Shown here: piece by piece, positions 11,245 to 24,600 of the stretch
Layout: every line of letters starts with the position of its first letter
Position numbering within the stretch: position 1 is the stretch's first letter
Source of the DNA: Sinonovacula constricta
Lineage: Eukaryota > Mollusca > Bivalvia > Cardiida > Solecurtidae
Length of the DNA: 64,000 nt
Direction: 5' to 3'
Assembly (NCBI GenBank): GCA_007844125.1
Contig: CM017567.1
Location: 11,822,428 to 11,886,427 of the forward strand
The notes under the pieces: generated by a model
Database searches by the model: none
What the model was told of the DNA's origin: nothing
The model's input: the letters and a program-made list of their open reading frames with translations, nothing else
Translations under genes and position numbers: made by a program

Positions 11245-13490
11245 TTATTCTATCATTAAAACGTGTTTTTAATTTTTTATTTTTAATAGTCACGTGCGTT
11301 GGCAATAATGATCCTCACGATCAGCTTCTGCTCCTCCTTTTCCTCCTCCTCCTCCTCCTCATCATTACTTTCTAACGTTAACAATACGTCCGTTTGCATT
11401 CACTTTTTAAAAATAACAAACGCATGACAAATAGTTTTCATTTTTTATACAAAAGCATTAATAAGCGCAAAGGGCATAAAATGTTGTTGATACCAAGCGA
11501 ACACATTTTTATGTAAAGTTCATAGTCAAATAAATAACAGGTATGTTCGGCGATTGTTACAGCAGTTAATTATATATAAATGGCTGTAAGCCTGAAATAT
11601 ACATCAAAGCTGTTACGACTTTGAAAGAAAGAAGTTACTTTTTGAACAGTAATGTTAGTCTTCCCATTTTAAAACAAGGCATAATATGCAAGAGTGAGTG
11701 AACACGAAATCTACGAATATAAGACAAATGTTATCAAAGTGTGCCAAATAACAAATTTGCATTTAATTTAAATAAAGTTATATGTTTATACTTGGTAAAT
11801 AAAATCTTAAGTCAACGACTGATAATTATCAAATTAGTTGAATATAATGAAGATATAACAGCTTTCAAACTGGCGTAATAATAAATGGAATAATGGTAGA
11901 TACAAATAAACAGACACATGAAATAAAAAAAATGGCAATAACTATATAAGTCTCAAAGACAAAGTTCTTTTACTGCAATGACTTATGAGTAGATCAATGT
12001 TTATATACGGAGTGGTCAGCATGAAAATCGGTTCGTTAATTTTTGCGGAGCTATGAAATTTCAGGATTTATCAGGGGATAAACATATATTTTAACTCTGA
12101 AAATATTTATTATTAGGCACTACTAACGTCATACAAGTTCACAGTATCACTAACTGACTAACGGTGATTTTTTTCTTGTTTTGTGTGTCTGTGTGTTGTT
12201 GTTGTTGTTTATTGTTACATCGTACCAGCACAATTATTGTCAGATTTGTCTACGCCCAGATAAATTCTTGATCGACAAAGACCCCAGATTTGTTTCTGTG
12301 TAGAAAAAAAGATAACGGGAAAACATTTCTACATGAATCTAAGGATAGAATCAGCCCATAAGCATTGCACAGACATTAGTTTTCTTTAAATACATGTGTC
12401 CTTTTAAGTATGAACATATATTACCAAAGAGACAAACAATTTACGTGCCATCAATGGATAGGAAAGAAAGAGTTGTTATGTTTACTTGAAGACAAAAACA
12501 TTATTTAAAACCAAACATAACATCTTCTTATTTTCCACAGTATAATAGAATAATATATAATCGTTTGTTGCTTAATCACCTCTACATTTCCAATAATTTA
12601 AATGATTTAAAATCTTATATTCCAGGAACAAGTCTTGTGTATTTTAATATATGAAATATATGTTTGATAAATAAACTGATCAAAAGGAAACTACTTAATC
12701 AAAGATGATATCTTTGTATTTGAGTGCAACTTGCGGAGAATAGAGTGCTTATTTTTAATAATAGAACTTTTTTAAAAAATGGAACTATTTTGTTCTATTT
12801 CTTATTTTGTTCTTATTGATAACTTGCATTCCAGGAAAGTAACTGCTCTTGGCCTTTAAGCTGACCACTCGTTAAAATAAAAAAAAAGCTTACACTGGAA
12901 AAAAAACATAATTATCCCTCAAAATCTTCTGCTCACAAAAAAAATAAAAAGCAAACATTAACACACTGATCATGAGGTAGAGATACGAAACGCCTGCTTG
13001 AAAGAACAAAACATAAAAAACGAATTAAATAAATTAAGACGTTGTCCACTCATAGAAATTCATATATACATACAATCAGCATATACATACAATCAGCACT
13101 AATCATGGCTAATCAAAACATAAATAGATTAAACAAAGTTGGAAAATTTAGAAAAGGTAAAAAGAAGGCATGGATCACCGCATTAGTTTTAGGTTGTAAA
13201 TGACTACAATCTATAAGTAATGACATAGAATAAGATTTTTGCGCGTTGTACTTTACTAAGATCGCAAGCCGATGGTACCATACACATTGACTCGATGTGC
13301 TTGGTAGGCCTTCCAGCTTAGGTTTAGACGAACGTGTTAGCACCAGTCAGTTCTTTGTCTTCCTTTTTGCACATTTAAGTTTAAGAAGATGGTAGAGATC
13401 CTGATCAGCCAGTATCAGCTAGGAGCTATCTGATCTCTCTAGCAAGATGACCTTTCACCTACATGTAAAGGTTTTAGCAATTCAAACGTT
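11245..13490. other. AT-rich intergenic stretch, no gene identified
   Basis: I searched both strands here for the mature TGF-beta exon expected downstream of 15574 on the minus strand. No Gly-Trp, Cys-Cys or terminal Cys-X-Cys arrangement was convincing. Only short random frames, poly-A/T tracts and a short (TTG)n near 12196 are visible. Confidence 0.55.
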
Positions 13491-13529
13491 TAAAAACGTT
13501 TTTCATTTCGTGTAACTAACAAATGTCGC

Positions 13530-13670
13530 CTGCCGGGCTTCAGCTTCTGGCAGAGTAATACAGTACCTTCTGTTGAAAAATATTCGGCGGAGTAATACAG
13601 TACCTTCGGTACCTTCCTGTTGAAGAGTATTTGGCACAGAAATACATTACCTCCTTTTGAAGAGTTTGCT
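13530..13670. repeat. degenerate tandem repeat, about 3 units
   Basis: Three diverged units of about 40-50 bp carry AGTAATACAGTACCTTC or AGAAATACATTACCTCC, followed by TGTTGAA or TTTTGAAGAG and TATTCGG/TATTTGG. The array abuts the MITE at 13689. Confidence 0.65.
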
Positions 13671-13688
13671 AGTAAATAGGTAGTCAGC

Positions 13689-14077
13689 AATCGGAACACC
13701 TCGGTTAATTTACGAATCATCTCTCTAATGTATGTAGGTAGTCGGATGACCTAGGCCATTTCCCTAAATGGGGATACTTTTGAGACAGACGTCAAGACAA
13801 AGATGGCAGCTCGGGTGATAGCTCACTACATGCCTGTAAAACTTCAATTCTTGGCGGCTTCAAATTCGAAACATCCAATTTTAATTTACCCAGCGCAGCA
13901 GACACGCAGCTGTCAAACAATGGCATCGTTTATGTTTTGTGCGAACTACATTTCGGGTATAATTTCCTTCCGACTTTCGGCGAATAAAACGATCGCGATT
14001 TCAGTAAGTATCACTGCACCAGATACATCCGAGGGATGATTGTCCCGAGGACGGAATTACCCGAGAAGTTCCGATTG
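13689..14077. mobile_element. MITE copy 2 with 11-bp target duplication (Mutator-like)
   Basis: The left end AATCGGAACACCTCGGTTAA and right end (ACCCGAGAAGTTCCGATTG) are imperfect inverted repeats. The element is flanked by the perfect direct repeat AGGTAGTCAGC at 13678-13688 and 14078-14088. A 389-bp non-coding body, TIRs of about 20 bp and a long target duplication best match a Mutator-type MITE, which usually has 9-11 bp duplications. It aligns with 37-384. Confidence 0.8.
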
Positions 14078-14099
14078 AGGTAGTCAGCTGTGCGTTGTT

Positions 14100-15570
14100 T
14101 GTTCTAATCCCATAAAGGATTAACCGTTTTCTTTTGTATCATTTATTTATCAGATTTAAACAGATAAATGTCTTATAATGTGTCTTGTGGTACTATAATT
14201 ATATTTGATAAATCCCGCTAAATTTGATAGCAAATCGAGTACCTGTTACATGCAGAGTCTAAAAGGGAAACAGTATTCAATTAAGACAAAGTGCCCACAA
14301 CAGTTCTGGAATCAAGTATATAATGGCATGAATTTAAATGAGTATGACGTAAGAAACAATTCAGATGAAAATTTAAAAACCACGTAAGTTTACTTTTCAA
14401 AATTAGAACATAAAAATAGCAGCATGAAAAATATGATTTTATCAAAATCTTAAATGTATGTATGCGTAAAACCCGCCTGAAATTATGTTGTTGATTTATT
14501 TTTCGTAATTTGATGGTCTCGTTATTCGATGAGTAAATGAAAATTAAACGAACACCATTACTTTTATATAGAAAAAACAACAACAAAAACACACACAAAA
14601 ACAACAACTGAAAGCACCATTTTTTCCAACAGATACAACAAGAGCATCACTTGACACACTATATCAGCGATGATCATAACTTTTGCACGAACATAAAATA
14701 GCTACCATTGCAAGCAAGTCACCGGGTCACCGCCATGCCACGTTCCCTCATACATTCAATAACTGCCCTTTTCTCGTCCTCATTTTAAAACTTTGAAATC
14801 ATGTGGGGGGTTTCATATTTCAATTTAAACATAAAGCCTAATATGTTAAACATCTTAGATGCACATTTCGTTTGATTGTTCGTCAATCTTTTAATCATTC
14901 CCATTATATAACAATCTTCGAGCCGAACACTTCCGCGTGCTTCAGTCTTAACGCTCAGGCGAACAAATAGTTGCGCGCGCATATGCGCACGCGCACAAAT
15001 CTGCACGTGACAGTGTCGTGGAGGGGAGATCATTTCCGGTCAGCTAGGCAATATCCGTCTGAACAGTCTTATGGATATGACACTGAAAAAGAAGAAGAAG
15101 AAGAAGAATGTCATCACAAGCCTTTTATGTAGTTTTTTTACTGGTATTTGTTTGCTTTCACCAAACACATCCATAACTTTGAAAGCCGGATTAACATCAT
15201 TGCAGATAATATTATGCGTAGGCGTGGTTCATGTTATGAAAATATCGAGTCTCTATAAGTCAGGATATTCCACTCACGCTGATTGTATTGTTCAACAATT
15301 CCATATTGTATCGTAGCAACAACGTCTTTTCAGGTTGGTGGTGTATACAATTGCAAGTGTGTTCCAAAAAAATAATCTAAGTACTAAGACATGTTTCTAC
15401 AATTGGTGTAAGGACATTTTACTCTTTTGACATGCACGTTGTTTAATTGAAAAGAAACCAAGTCGTTCGTATTAAAGAAACAAATGAAAATCATAATAAA
15501 GAACAAGTAAAAAACAATATTTTTAATTAAAAAAGACAATTAATCTCGTCATCAGATCTTTGACATCACT
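14100..15570. other. intergenic stretch, no gene identified
   Basis: No exon with matching splice phases was recognised on either strand. A short alternating purine-pyrimidine run (GCGCGCGCATATGCGCACGC, near 14975) could adopt Z-DNA. A (AAG)n tract lies near 15089. Confidence 0.5.
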
Positions 15571-15573
15571 TAC

Positions 15574-18553
15574 GCTGTATGCGGCTAGTGGTGGTGGAGC
15601 TCACTTCCAGCAACGGAGAGTAGTCTGGATCGCTGACGTCATTGCTGTCTGATTCATCTTCCACGTCTTGGAGAGCTTCCACTTCATCACACTGGTACTC
15701 TGTTAGGGTATCACTCACTCAATCAATCAATTACATCCACTCGGCTAATCAATCAGCTCAAATCAGTCAATCAATCAATTAATCAAATCAATAAAGTATT
15801 GATTAGGTAGTACACATGTATATTCATTTATGATGCTTATTTATATTTTTCAGTACTCTTTCGAAAAAAAAAGTGGAACAGTTTTCCTGTATTTGTGGAT
15901 TTCCTGTTGTTCTGCCATCACGTTCAAAAGAACTAGACTAAGTCGTATCAACAATTTAAGTTTTAGAAAGTTTTAACTTATTTAAAACTAATTAGGTTAA
16001 ATTGTTTGATAACATTCGGACAAATTCTTAGTATAAAAGCAAAGGATCAACTAATCTCCTCTTACCCAGTTCTGGGGAGCACACTGTGGGGTCTATGATA
16101 GTTTTGGCATCTAGAACGTTCTCCTCCATGTCCCTGATGTGCACCTCAAATCCGCCATTACGGCGACCACGTGACACAATACGTCGGATTGCGTCTGTCA
16201 CTTGCAATGTGACCCAACGTGACGTATCCCATGTGACCATCTTAGCGTCGATTAGGCGCATGTTGCTATGGCGTACTGGAAATAAATGAACCAAAGCTAA
16301 AAGCAATGTACAAAATGGAGCAAGCAAACATTTAGTGTCATAAAAGAATAACGCCACACGAATGAATGACAGTGCCAGTCAGTGCTATGCTACCGTGTTT
16401 ATTGGCAGATATTTTTAAGATCGTGTTTTGTAAGACCAGAACTATAACATTTCACAGTGAAGCTGTTAATGTGTTATATTTTTCTTCTTGTTGTTTTTGC
16501 AGTAATGTCTTTCTTTCAGAAACCTAATTATGATGCAAACGAAAGCTTTTCAAAAAATATATGAGTCGTTCGAGTGATGAAAATAGCTATAATAGAGTGT
16601 ATATACCGAACTCAGGCAACTAAGACGATGACTAAACGTCTAATAATAAAACGGTCAAGACCAAGGAGACCCAACTCAATATAAACAAATTACAACCAAG
16701 AAACAAACAAACACTTACGGCGTGAGTGCGAGCGGATGGGTTTGCGGTATTGGTAGATCTTAATGTGGATTCTCGATGTGATTGGGTCGTCCCCAAATGC
16801 ACACAAACAATCTGGAAAATTCACAGTAAAATTGTCATTTGAAAGAAATCTAATTATTTCTTTTTGTAATAATAATATTATGTTCTTTAAGCGAATTTGC
16901 ATATTTCTTGGAGAAAATTATAATAATAAAACTGCAAAACACTTAGAACATTTAAAGAAACTTCGCATTTTGTGCAATTTTACCTCAATTCAACAACAGG
17001 TGATAGAACTAGCCGATGTGCATGCTATTAAAGGTTACGCATTCTCTGATTGGCTGTGATATAGAAGACTGTTTTTAAAATCACGTAATTCAGAACTTTA
17101 AGTGAGTCGTCAACATATGTCCATGTTCAATGAAGTTTGTAATCTTTAGTCAGTGTCAGTCTTTATTTTGAGACTCATAGTACACACATTTGCGCTGCGA
17201 GATTAAAACAAGACGGCTTACACGATAAAAATAAGATCGATATAACAGAATGCCGTGCATCGTCCTGCACAGAGTTTTTGTTTCATTTTCTAACATAGAC
17301 AAAGGTAATGAACCAACCCAGTACGGGAGCGAAATCAATGTTACCTTCTCTCCTCTTTAGATGCAGTTTGACGTGTGCGGTAGTGATGTCGAGGTTGGGG
17401 TCTTCGCTACTGGACAGTTGAAAGAAAAATCGGATGTTCTTGGAGCTTGTATCGAACCAGAGCGATCGGTTGATGTAGTCTGGCATATCCACCACCGGCA
17501 GGTCGCCTGCATGCGAAGTTTATGACAGTATTTAGTAAGTATTTATAATTTGAGCTAATAGTCGTTATTGTTCTTGCCAAGTAGAGTGTCTCACTAAAAG
17601 TTTTTAATTAACCGGAACCGTATTGTATCATAAATTGTTATGCGCAGTTAATGGTTGTGTGGTCTGTAATATTAGCTTACAGGGGACGTTAGTAGCCGAG
17701 TGGTAGAGTCACCGGCTTGTAACACCCCTGACTGCCCAGGCTATTCACTGCGTAGGTCCAGGTCCCGGTCGGATCGAAGTGCTTCCAGTATACATGCAGT
17801 GCGTCGGTGGTTCTGCCCAGACATTTGTCTGCGGGTCTTCCTCAACCAAAATATCTGTACGTGGCTAAAATGACCATAATTGTGTCGCTGCGATGTAAAT
17901 GTATTTAAAAAAATAAAAACAGACAAACTTAGCCTTAGATTTCAAGCTTAAATCTAATTTGAGAACATTGTTGTTTTACTAAATAATGCGTTTTCTTCTA
18001 TATTTTAATACACAAACAAGATACTGGTTTCCGGGCAGAGATTATAAAGGTAAGGGGAATAAATTCAACAAGTTTAAACTCACTATAGTTATCTCCCTTA
18101 TCTTCCTCAGCCGTGCGATGAACGGTGACTTATCTTACATCCCAATTGTCATCTTAGTTTCTGTTTAAAACACAATAATTTGAACAAAAGGAGTTGTAGT
18201 TTTAAAGATAAAATGAGATAATTGCACTTACACACAGGACGGTAGCAGTATTTCTGCTTCATGACGTATATTGGACTTTTTAGGTTCTGGAGTAATCGTC
18301 TCTTGGTTTCCGGGTCGATCTGTGGTGGTGCGGTCCATCCCAAGGAATCTAGCATATGCTGCTTCAACAACTGGATTCGGAATATCTTGGACCTGGAGGT
18401 AAACGGTTGTTATGGTAAAAGTAAGCTTTTGTCGTCAGGAAACACGAAGTGTTAAGCATACGGTAGTTCTAAATAAATAAAATATACACGAATTTGTTTA
18501 CAATATTGCACTTTGATGTGTTTTCTAAAACACACACACACACACACACACAA

Positions 18554-18611
<58 letters not shown>

Positions 18612-21600
18612 ACACACACAAAACAACAACAACAAACAAACAAAAAACGAACGTCGCTTTTTCGTGTTTTTATAAGGAAACAGAAAATAAACAACATGAA
18701 AATAAGCTTATAACTAATAGACACCAGTATGTTCTGGTATCATTGCGCTTAAAATAAAGATTTTATTAAATAAGGTTTTAAAGAGTCTGTGTAACTACTT
18801 TAACGTAATGGTGTGGAACATGTTGAAACAAACATAGTTTTTTGTTATTATGTCAAGGAGTTAGAACGCCTTGAACAGGAAATATAACATACAATAACAA
18901 AGTGCACGGATCGATGTAAGGAAACTCGGGTTTTGTATTCTGGAGATGTGCACAGTACACATGACACTTTGGCGGTAATACTTCTCAGCATTTCCGGAAA
19001 TGAAACAAAATGCAAAACAGTTTTAAGAAAAAACGTTACCATATTTAAACACCGATGTCAAGTACAGACATTAACAACTTTTTCTTTAAGACTCTATTTG
19101 CATAAGTAGGTTAAGACAATGCGTTCTCAGGGCGCGAGCACTTTTTTCCACCCACGCATAATGTCCCGGCAAATTGTCTAGTAATATAACTAATTAGGAT
19201 TATCCTTTGATGTTGCCGCTAGAATGACCGGATAATTAAGGATGGGATAATAGACGGATTATTCCGCAGCCCTAATATCGAGACTCCTACAACCGTACAG
19301 TCTGCCGCTTCGGGTAAACAGTAAACAGGTAAACAAGTGACGTCACCTAAGAATCACGTGATTCTTCTGTAACAGGTAGGATGCTGCCGTAAGGTTACAG
19401 GGTACGAATTGCGTAGACGCGGTTGTAAAAATCTCTCCCCAGACTTGGCACCGTATGCATCTAGACGATAACTTTAGATATCTGTTAGCAGGTTCGGTGT
19501 TCGTTAGTAAAAGTTTTGAATTGTTTTGAGTAATTGTTTTGAAGGTGGTCTACACTTTTTTTGAGGGTGGTTGTCTTAGGTTCGTATTGCTTTGATGACG
19601 TTAGATTATGCTGCATAAATACTGAATGATCTCATCTGGAAAATGATGCGATAAGTTGATTTCACGTTACGGCATAACGTTAACAGATTGTCTAGAGAAG
19701 AAATGTACGTTTAACCGGTTCCTACAATAAAGCGACGGTGAAACAATTATAATGATTAGTTAGAAGCCTATTAGTGTTCGGATTTATTTCAATTTACTGC
19801 GGTGTTATGTATTTTTACAAAACAAACTTTGACTTGTCAGTTATTGCTTTTTCCATAAATAAACTAAAATAAAATAAAAGGATAATAATTCAATAAATGT
19901 CCTGACTGATACCTGGTTATAGAAACTTAATGGTATAACCAATTTAATTTAAAGACTTAAAAACCCTTGGTATGAGACTCTTGTTGGATATGTGTGATTA
20001 TGACCTTTTAACATTTTTAAAGTTAAGTTTTAACTTATCATCATGTTATATCGGCATAGAAATTGATTTTATACTAACTTTCAGCTCATGCAGTTGTTTT
20101 TGTTAAAATAAAGACAAATGATACGCTATGTTTTAAGTGTTTTGGTAGATTTTCGCATTTTTAAACAATTTTCTTGGGCGCCATCTTTTTACGAGAACAG
20201 ACCCAGACAGACGGTTTCAAGGACGAAGTCACGCGATATCCGTATGTTCGGAAAACAAACAACTCGCAATGTTTTGCACGTACTGGGTTGGGTCAGCAGG
20301 TGCGTGGGTCAAGAGCTGTTTGGCCTAATTGACTCAGGCTAATTAACACACTATTAACGGTAATCCATCTTGACTCACGGGCCATGTTGTATATTATCTA
20401 CTACCTGTAACTGGGAATATGGGGTAAGGTTGGATGGAGTCTACACGAGTGTGGTGCGCGTTTGAAAGAATATAAGCAACTACGCAAATTGAGTTCTCCG
20501 GAACGTCTCCCGTAGTTAATGGTTAAATTGTAAACCGGTAATAATACAACTACGGAGTTACCAGTAATCATTAACATTGATGGGTTAAATAAATCAATGT
20601 TCAAAAGTGAATAGGTATTTTGATCTTACTTTCTGATGTTGCTGTTTTGTGCTTTTTTGGTCTCTGTCTAAAACGACTATTATTATGAAAATTTTATTTC
20701 ATTACCTGTCAGGCAACTCAGGATTGAACTTGTACAGGTGTTTATTTTTGACAGTAGTATTGGATCCAAACACAACCACCAGACATTTAAGTTTGTTTCC
20801 TATTTTTTGTTTCCATTGAAATTAATAAATAAAGAAAGATTTAATTCCAATGTTTTAATTTCTCCTTAGAAACTAAAATAACATTCAGTCCATTTTAAAA
20901 GAGATATTCCAGAGATAAATATTTTACATTTGTTTTTGGTTGTTTTTAATAAAAGACTATGCGAAACTGGTATCATTCTTGCCATACACACATCGATACC
21001 AGGCTTATCTGCTCACAAACAGTCATTCACCAACCATTTAACGGATGATTTGTAATCAAATCGCACAGTCAAATTAGATAACCTTGATTTTTCAGTGTTG
21101 TTAAATTGTGTTTTGGCTACAAGTACATCTAAAGTGCTATGAAAGCTGTCAGACACGTATTTATGTACCTTAAAACATTGAAGATGATAGGTCGTAAAAT
21201 CTGCGACTTAAACTCATACTTAAGAATGTTTGGCGAGTACGGACTTAGGCCCTTAAATGGTATGTAAACGTAAACGAGGAGAAATAATGTTGGGCGGACT
21301 TATCGTTTTATTATGACGCCTTTAATAAAAAAAATGCTAACGTTTTTTTTAATTAACCCCTACAAATGAACCGCACTGTGTTAGAACAATCACTTATATT
21401 GGAAAACAGTTAAATTGTGTTGTTTTTTATTATCCATATTCCAGTTTGGGGTTCATAATTTACCAGATATAAAACACATCACACTCAGCGTCCTTTTATT
21501 AACCCTCGAAATTTTATAAGAAAAAATATCGATCGACTGTATTCTTGCCAGAGGATATTCTGCATTTTATGATTAATAATAATGATTCGAATCGAAATAG

Positions 21601-24600
21601 GACTTTAATTAGTATATATTCGCAATGTTTCACGCATATCTTTTATCTGCAACAGTCCGTGGATCAATTATATGATCACAGCTATTAAATATGTTTGCGT
21701 CATTGATAAATCCTTATCTAGCCGTTTTCTATTTGCAAAATATACAATCAAAAAGCGTTTTAAAATGCCGACTCATCTAATGATATTATTCGTTCATTCT
21801 GACATACCGATTCACAACATTCTCTTATCTAGATAAAACATATGAAATTTTGCGGATGGACAATGATACCTTTAGGTCACCACAAATACCTCTGCGAACC
21901 GCCGATTTATTTGTGTGGTTTGTCTGATTTCTCTTACCTTTTCTTGCGGCTTAGCAAACTTATTGTTGCTATTTCCGGTCTTTTCAAGGCGTCAGGTCAG
22001 CTTGTATGAGTTTTTAATGGAGTGTGGAAAGACATTCAAAAAGGTCGATGATGTCCGAAATATTACTTTCTCTAGTGACCTGACAGGGCTTGGTCCAGTA
22101 TTCCCTCTTGACCTCCCTCACCTTACGGTGACCACTGGCCGGAGCCGTGACGTAACAGCTCAGTTCAAGGGAACCCAACCCTAGGCAGTGGGGTCATCTG
22201 ATGATCAGGTTTGAGCGATTCTTTACATAATGGAGAAATGGTGAAAAGGTGTAAGGGGACCTTGCTTAACAACTAAGGTCAAATGGTAACCGAGTTTGGA
22301 TTACCGGAAGTGTCCGCATACCTAACATACACAGCATTTAAATATGATCAGCTCGAACATGTTAACAGCAATCCCATATACTGAGACAGACAAATATTAA
22401 ATACTCATGGTCGATTATCTAAATAGTGTCCCAGTCGTAACTGGCGAAAAATGGTGTTTTTTTGTTTTTTTTCAATTTAACGACATTTGTATTTCAGTTA
22501 TATTTAACCGGATGAATGCAAATATAATGGATTACAAATGTGACCAGACATATACACTAAATGGATGAAGATGAATCACCGAATTATCATTATAAATATA
22601 AATTCCTCGATTCCAGATTGTATTTATCTTTATGTACTATCAAAAGTATGTTCATATGGGTGGTGTTCTGAAATGTCAAGTTTGCAGTAATTTATCGCTT
22701 TCAATAACATTTATTTGATGAATGCCTGTATCAAAATTAGACTTAAATGAAGACTTGAGGGTAAATTCTAACTAAGTCCCCTTTATCAAATCTTTGCAGC
22801 GACGTTTGTCAAGGAAGATTGACATAACAAAAGAAAATGCTTTAATAATAAAGAGGCTGCATATATCAAGGATGGTGACGATGGTGACCATTTTATTTTG
22901 ACGATGAAGACGACCACGACAACCATGATAAAACACGATCTTTACGACGGCAACGACGAAAATGACAACGACGACGTTAAAGAACGCGACGGCGGAGAAG
23001 ATGATTAAATACGTTCGTTGGTCAAGCTGACGACGACGGTTTTGATAACGCCGTCGGTGGCAAGAAAAATAAGGGTAGCAGTGATTGGGTGGTCTAGTGA
23101 CTCACGCCATCATTGTCCGGACAGCGTGGTGTAACAGAGGGTCATGTCGGGTACAGTGACCCCGCCTGTAAGGCCAGGCCCACAGATGACCCCAGATCCA
23201 AGCTCACGTGACCAATCACCGGTGGCGAGGAGCCTTTTAACAAGCATGTACATAGTGTTTTGTATTTTCTGGTATTTTTGCTGTAGCTACTTCTTTAGTT
23301 AGTATGTTGTTGTTGTTATCTTTTTGTGCTACTATCTTTCTTGTTGCTTGTGTTGCTGGGTGCGATAACTGGCTGCAAAAATACGTACCATAATACTCAG
23401 TTAAAAAATATGTTCAAATCATTAATATGTTATTAACAATGAAGCGACAAGAAATCTATCTCAAACCATAGCAGTTCGTTCCTTTATCATTAACAGAATA
23501 GAGTTAAAATATCAGATCTTGATTTTTTGTGACGCACATCTGCGCGTTTAGGGTCAGGGATATTGAGAGCAAATTAGTTCCAATGCAACACCATCCTAGA
23601 ATATACGATGAGTATATGGAACATATAGGGTTTTTACAGTTTTCAAAGAAAGAAAATGTATTCGTGTATCACAATTCAGGGCATGTTCTCGTCATCCTAT
23701 GGTGTAACTCATAATAGGTACAAATTGTCAGCCAGTGTGTATTACAGACGCACTATTTCTAAGCGAGTATGTGTTGCATCAGACACAAACAAACAAAAAC
23801 GTGGCATTTCCTAAAAGTCGCGTGTTTGTGTGTGTGTTTGTGTGTGTATTGTTTTTGTTGTTTTTATTTGTTTGTTTGTTTGTTGTTTTTGTTGTTGTTC
23901 TAAAGAGCAAATTCGTACCATTTTTATATAACGTTGATTATATCATGCGTCGTATTATTTATTCGCAATAGTATCCCCAAAACACTGAAAAATCGTATTT
24001 TATTTGCATCAGACTAATTAAGTTGACTTTGGTATTTAGTATATTTTATATTTGGAGCATATAAATGGTGTTTTCAACTCAATATGTAAACAAATAAATC
24101 TCTCTTTGAAAATTTTCAGCGAACGAAATAATTCTTTCCTTTTATGATTGCCCAGTGTGATCGAGATTGTTATTCGTCCACAAATGCCACATATATGTCC
24201 AGCCTTGCAAGGTAATTCCTTGCAGCTTAATAAAGCTGAAAATGTTTTCATCTTTATATCTGAAGTCCACGACTTTTTAAATAAACAACTTTTTCAGGTG
24301 ACCAGCCACCCCTAGCAGACGGATCGCTTTTCCCGCCAATGGAATTAAGGTTCTTGACCTGGCCTGGTGGGGTTAATGACAATGCCGTTTGCATTTGAAT
24401 TGCAGACGAAAACAAGGGCTGCACGCGCATTTAGTAGGGGTCACTGCGGACACGTCCCGCGTGCAATGGCCGCTACAGCCCCAAGAAGGCAATGACCGAG
24501 CGAGTATGGAACTTTTTACCCTTTTAAAATGCGGTCTTCAACCGATTTCATCATCAACGTAGGCGGCTAGCAGGCATGAAGCAAGTTTGATCAAAATAAA

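Noticed and set aside
13113..13343. Possible degenerate mature TGF-beta C-terminus on the minus strand (LAILVKYN ... SLLIDC)
   Set aside because: Faint similarity only: one cysteine instead of the CC and CxC pattern, wrong spacing and no plausible acceptor in phase with the exon ending at 15574.
21915..22184. 89-residue plus-strand open frame in TGF-beta intron 1
   Set aside because: No domain, no splice partners, no repeat of known type; probably a chance open frame in a GC-richer pocket.
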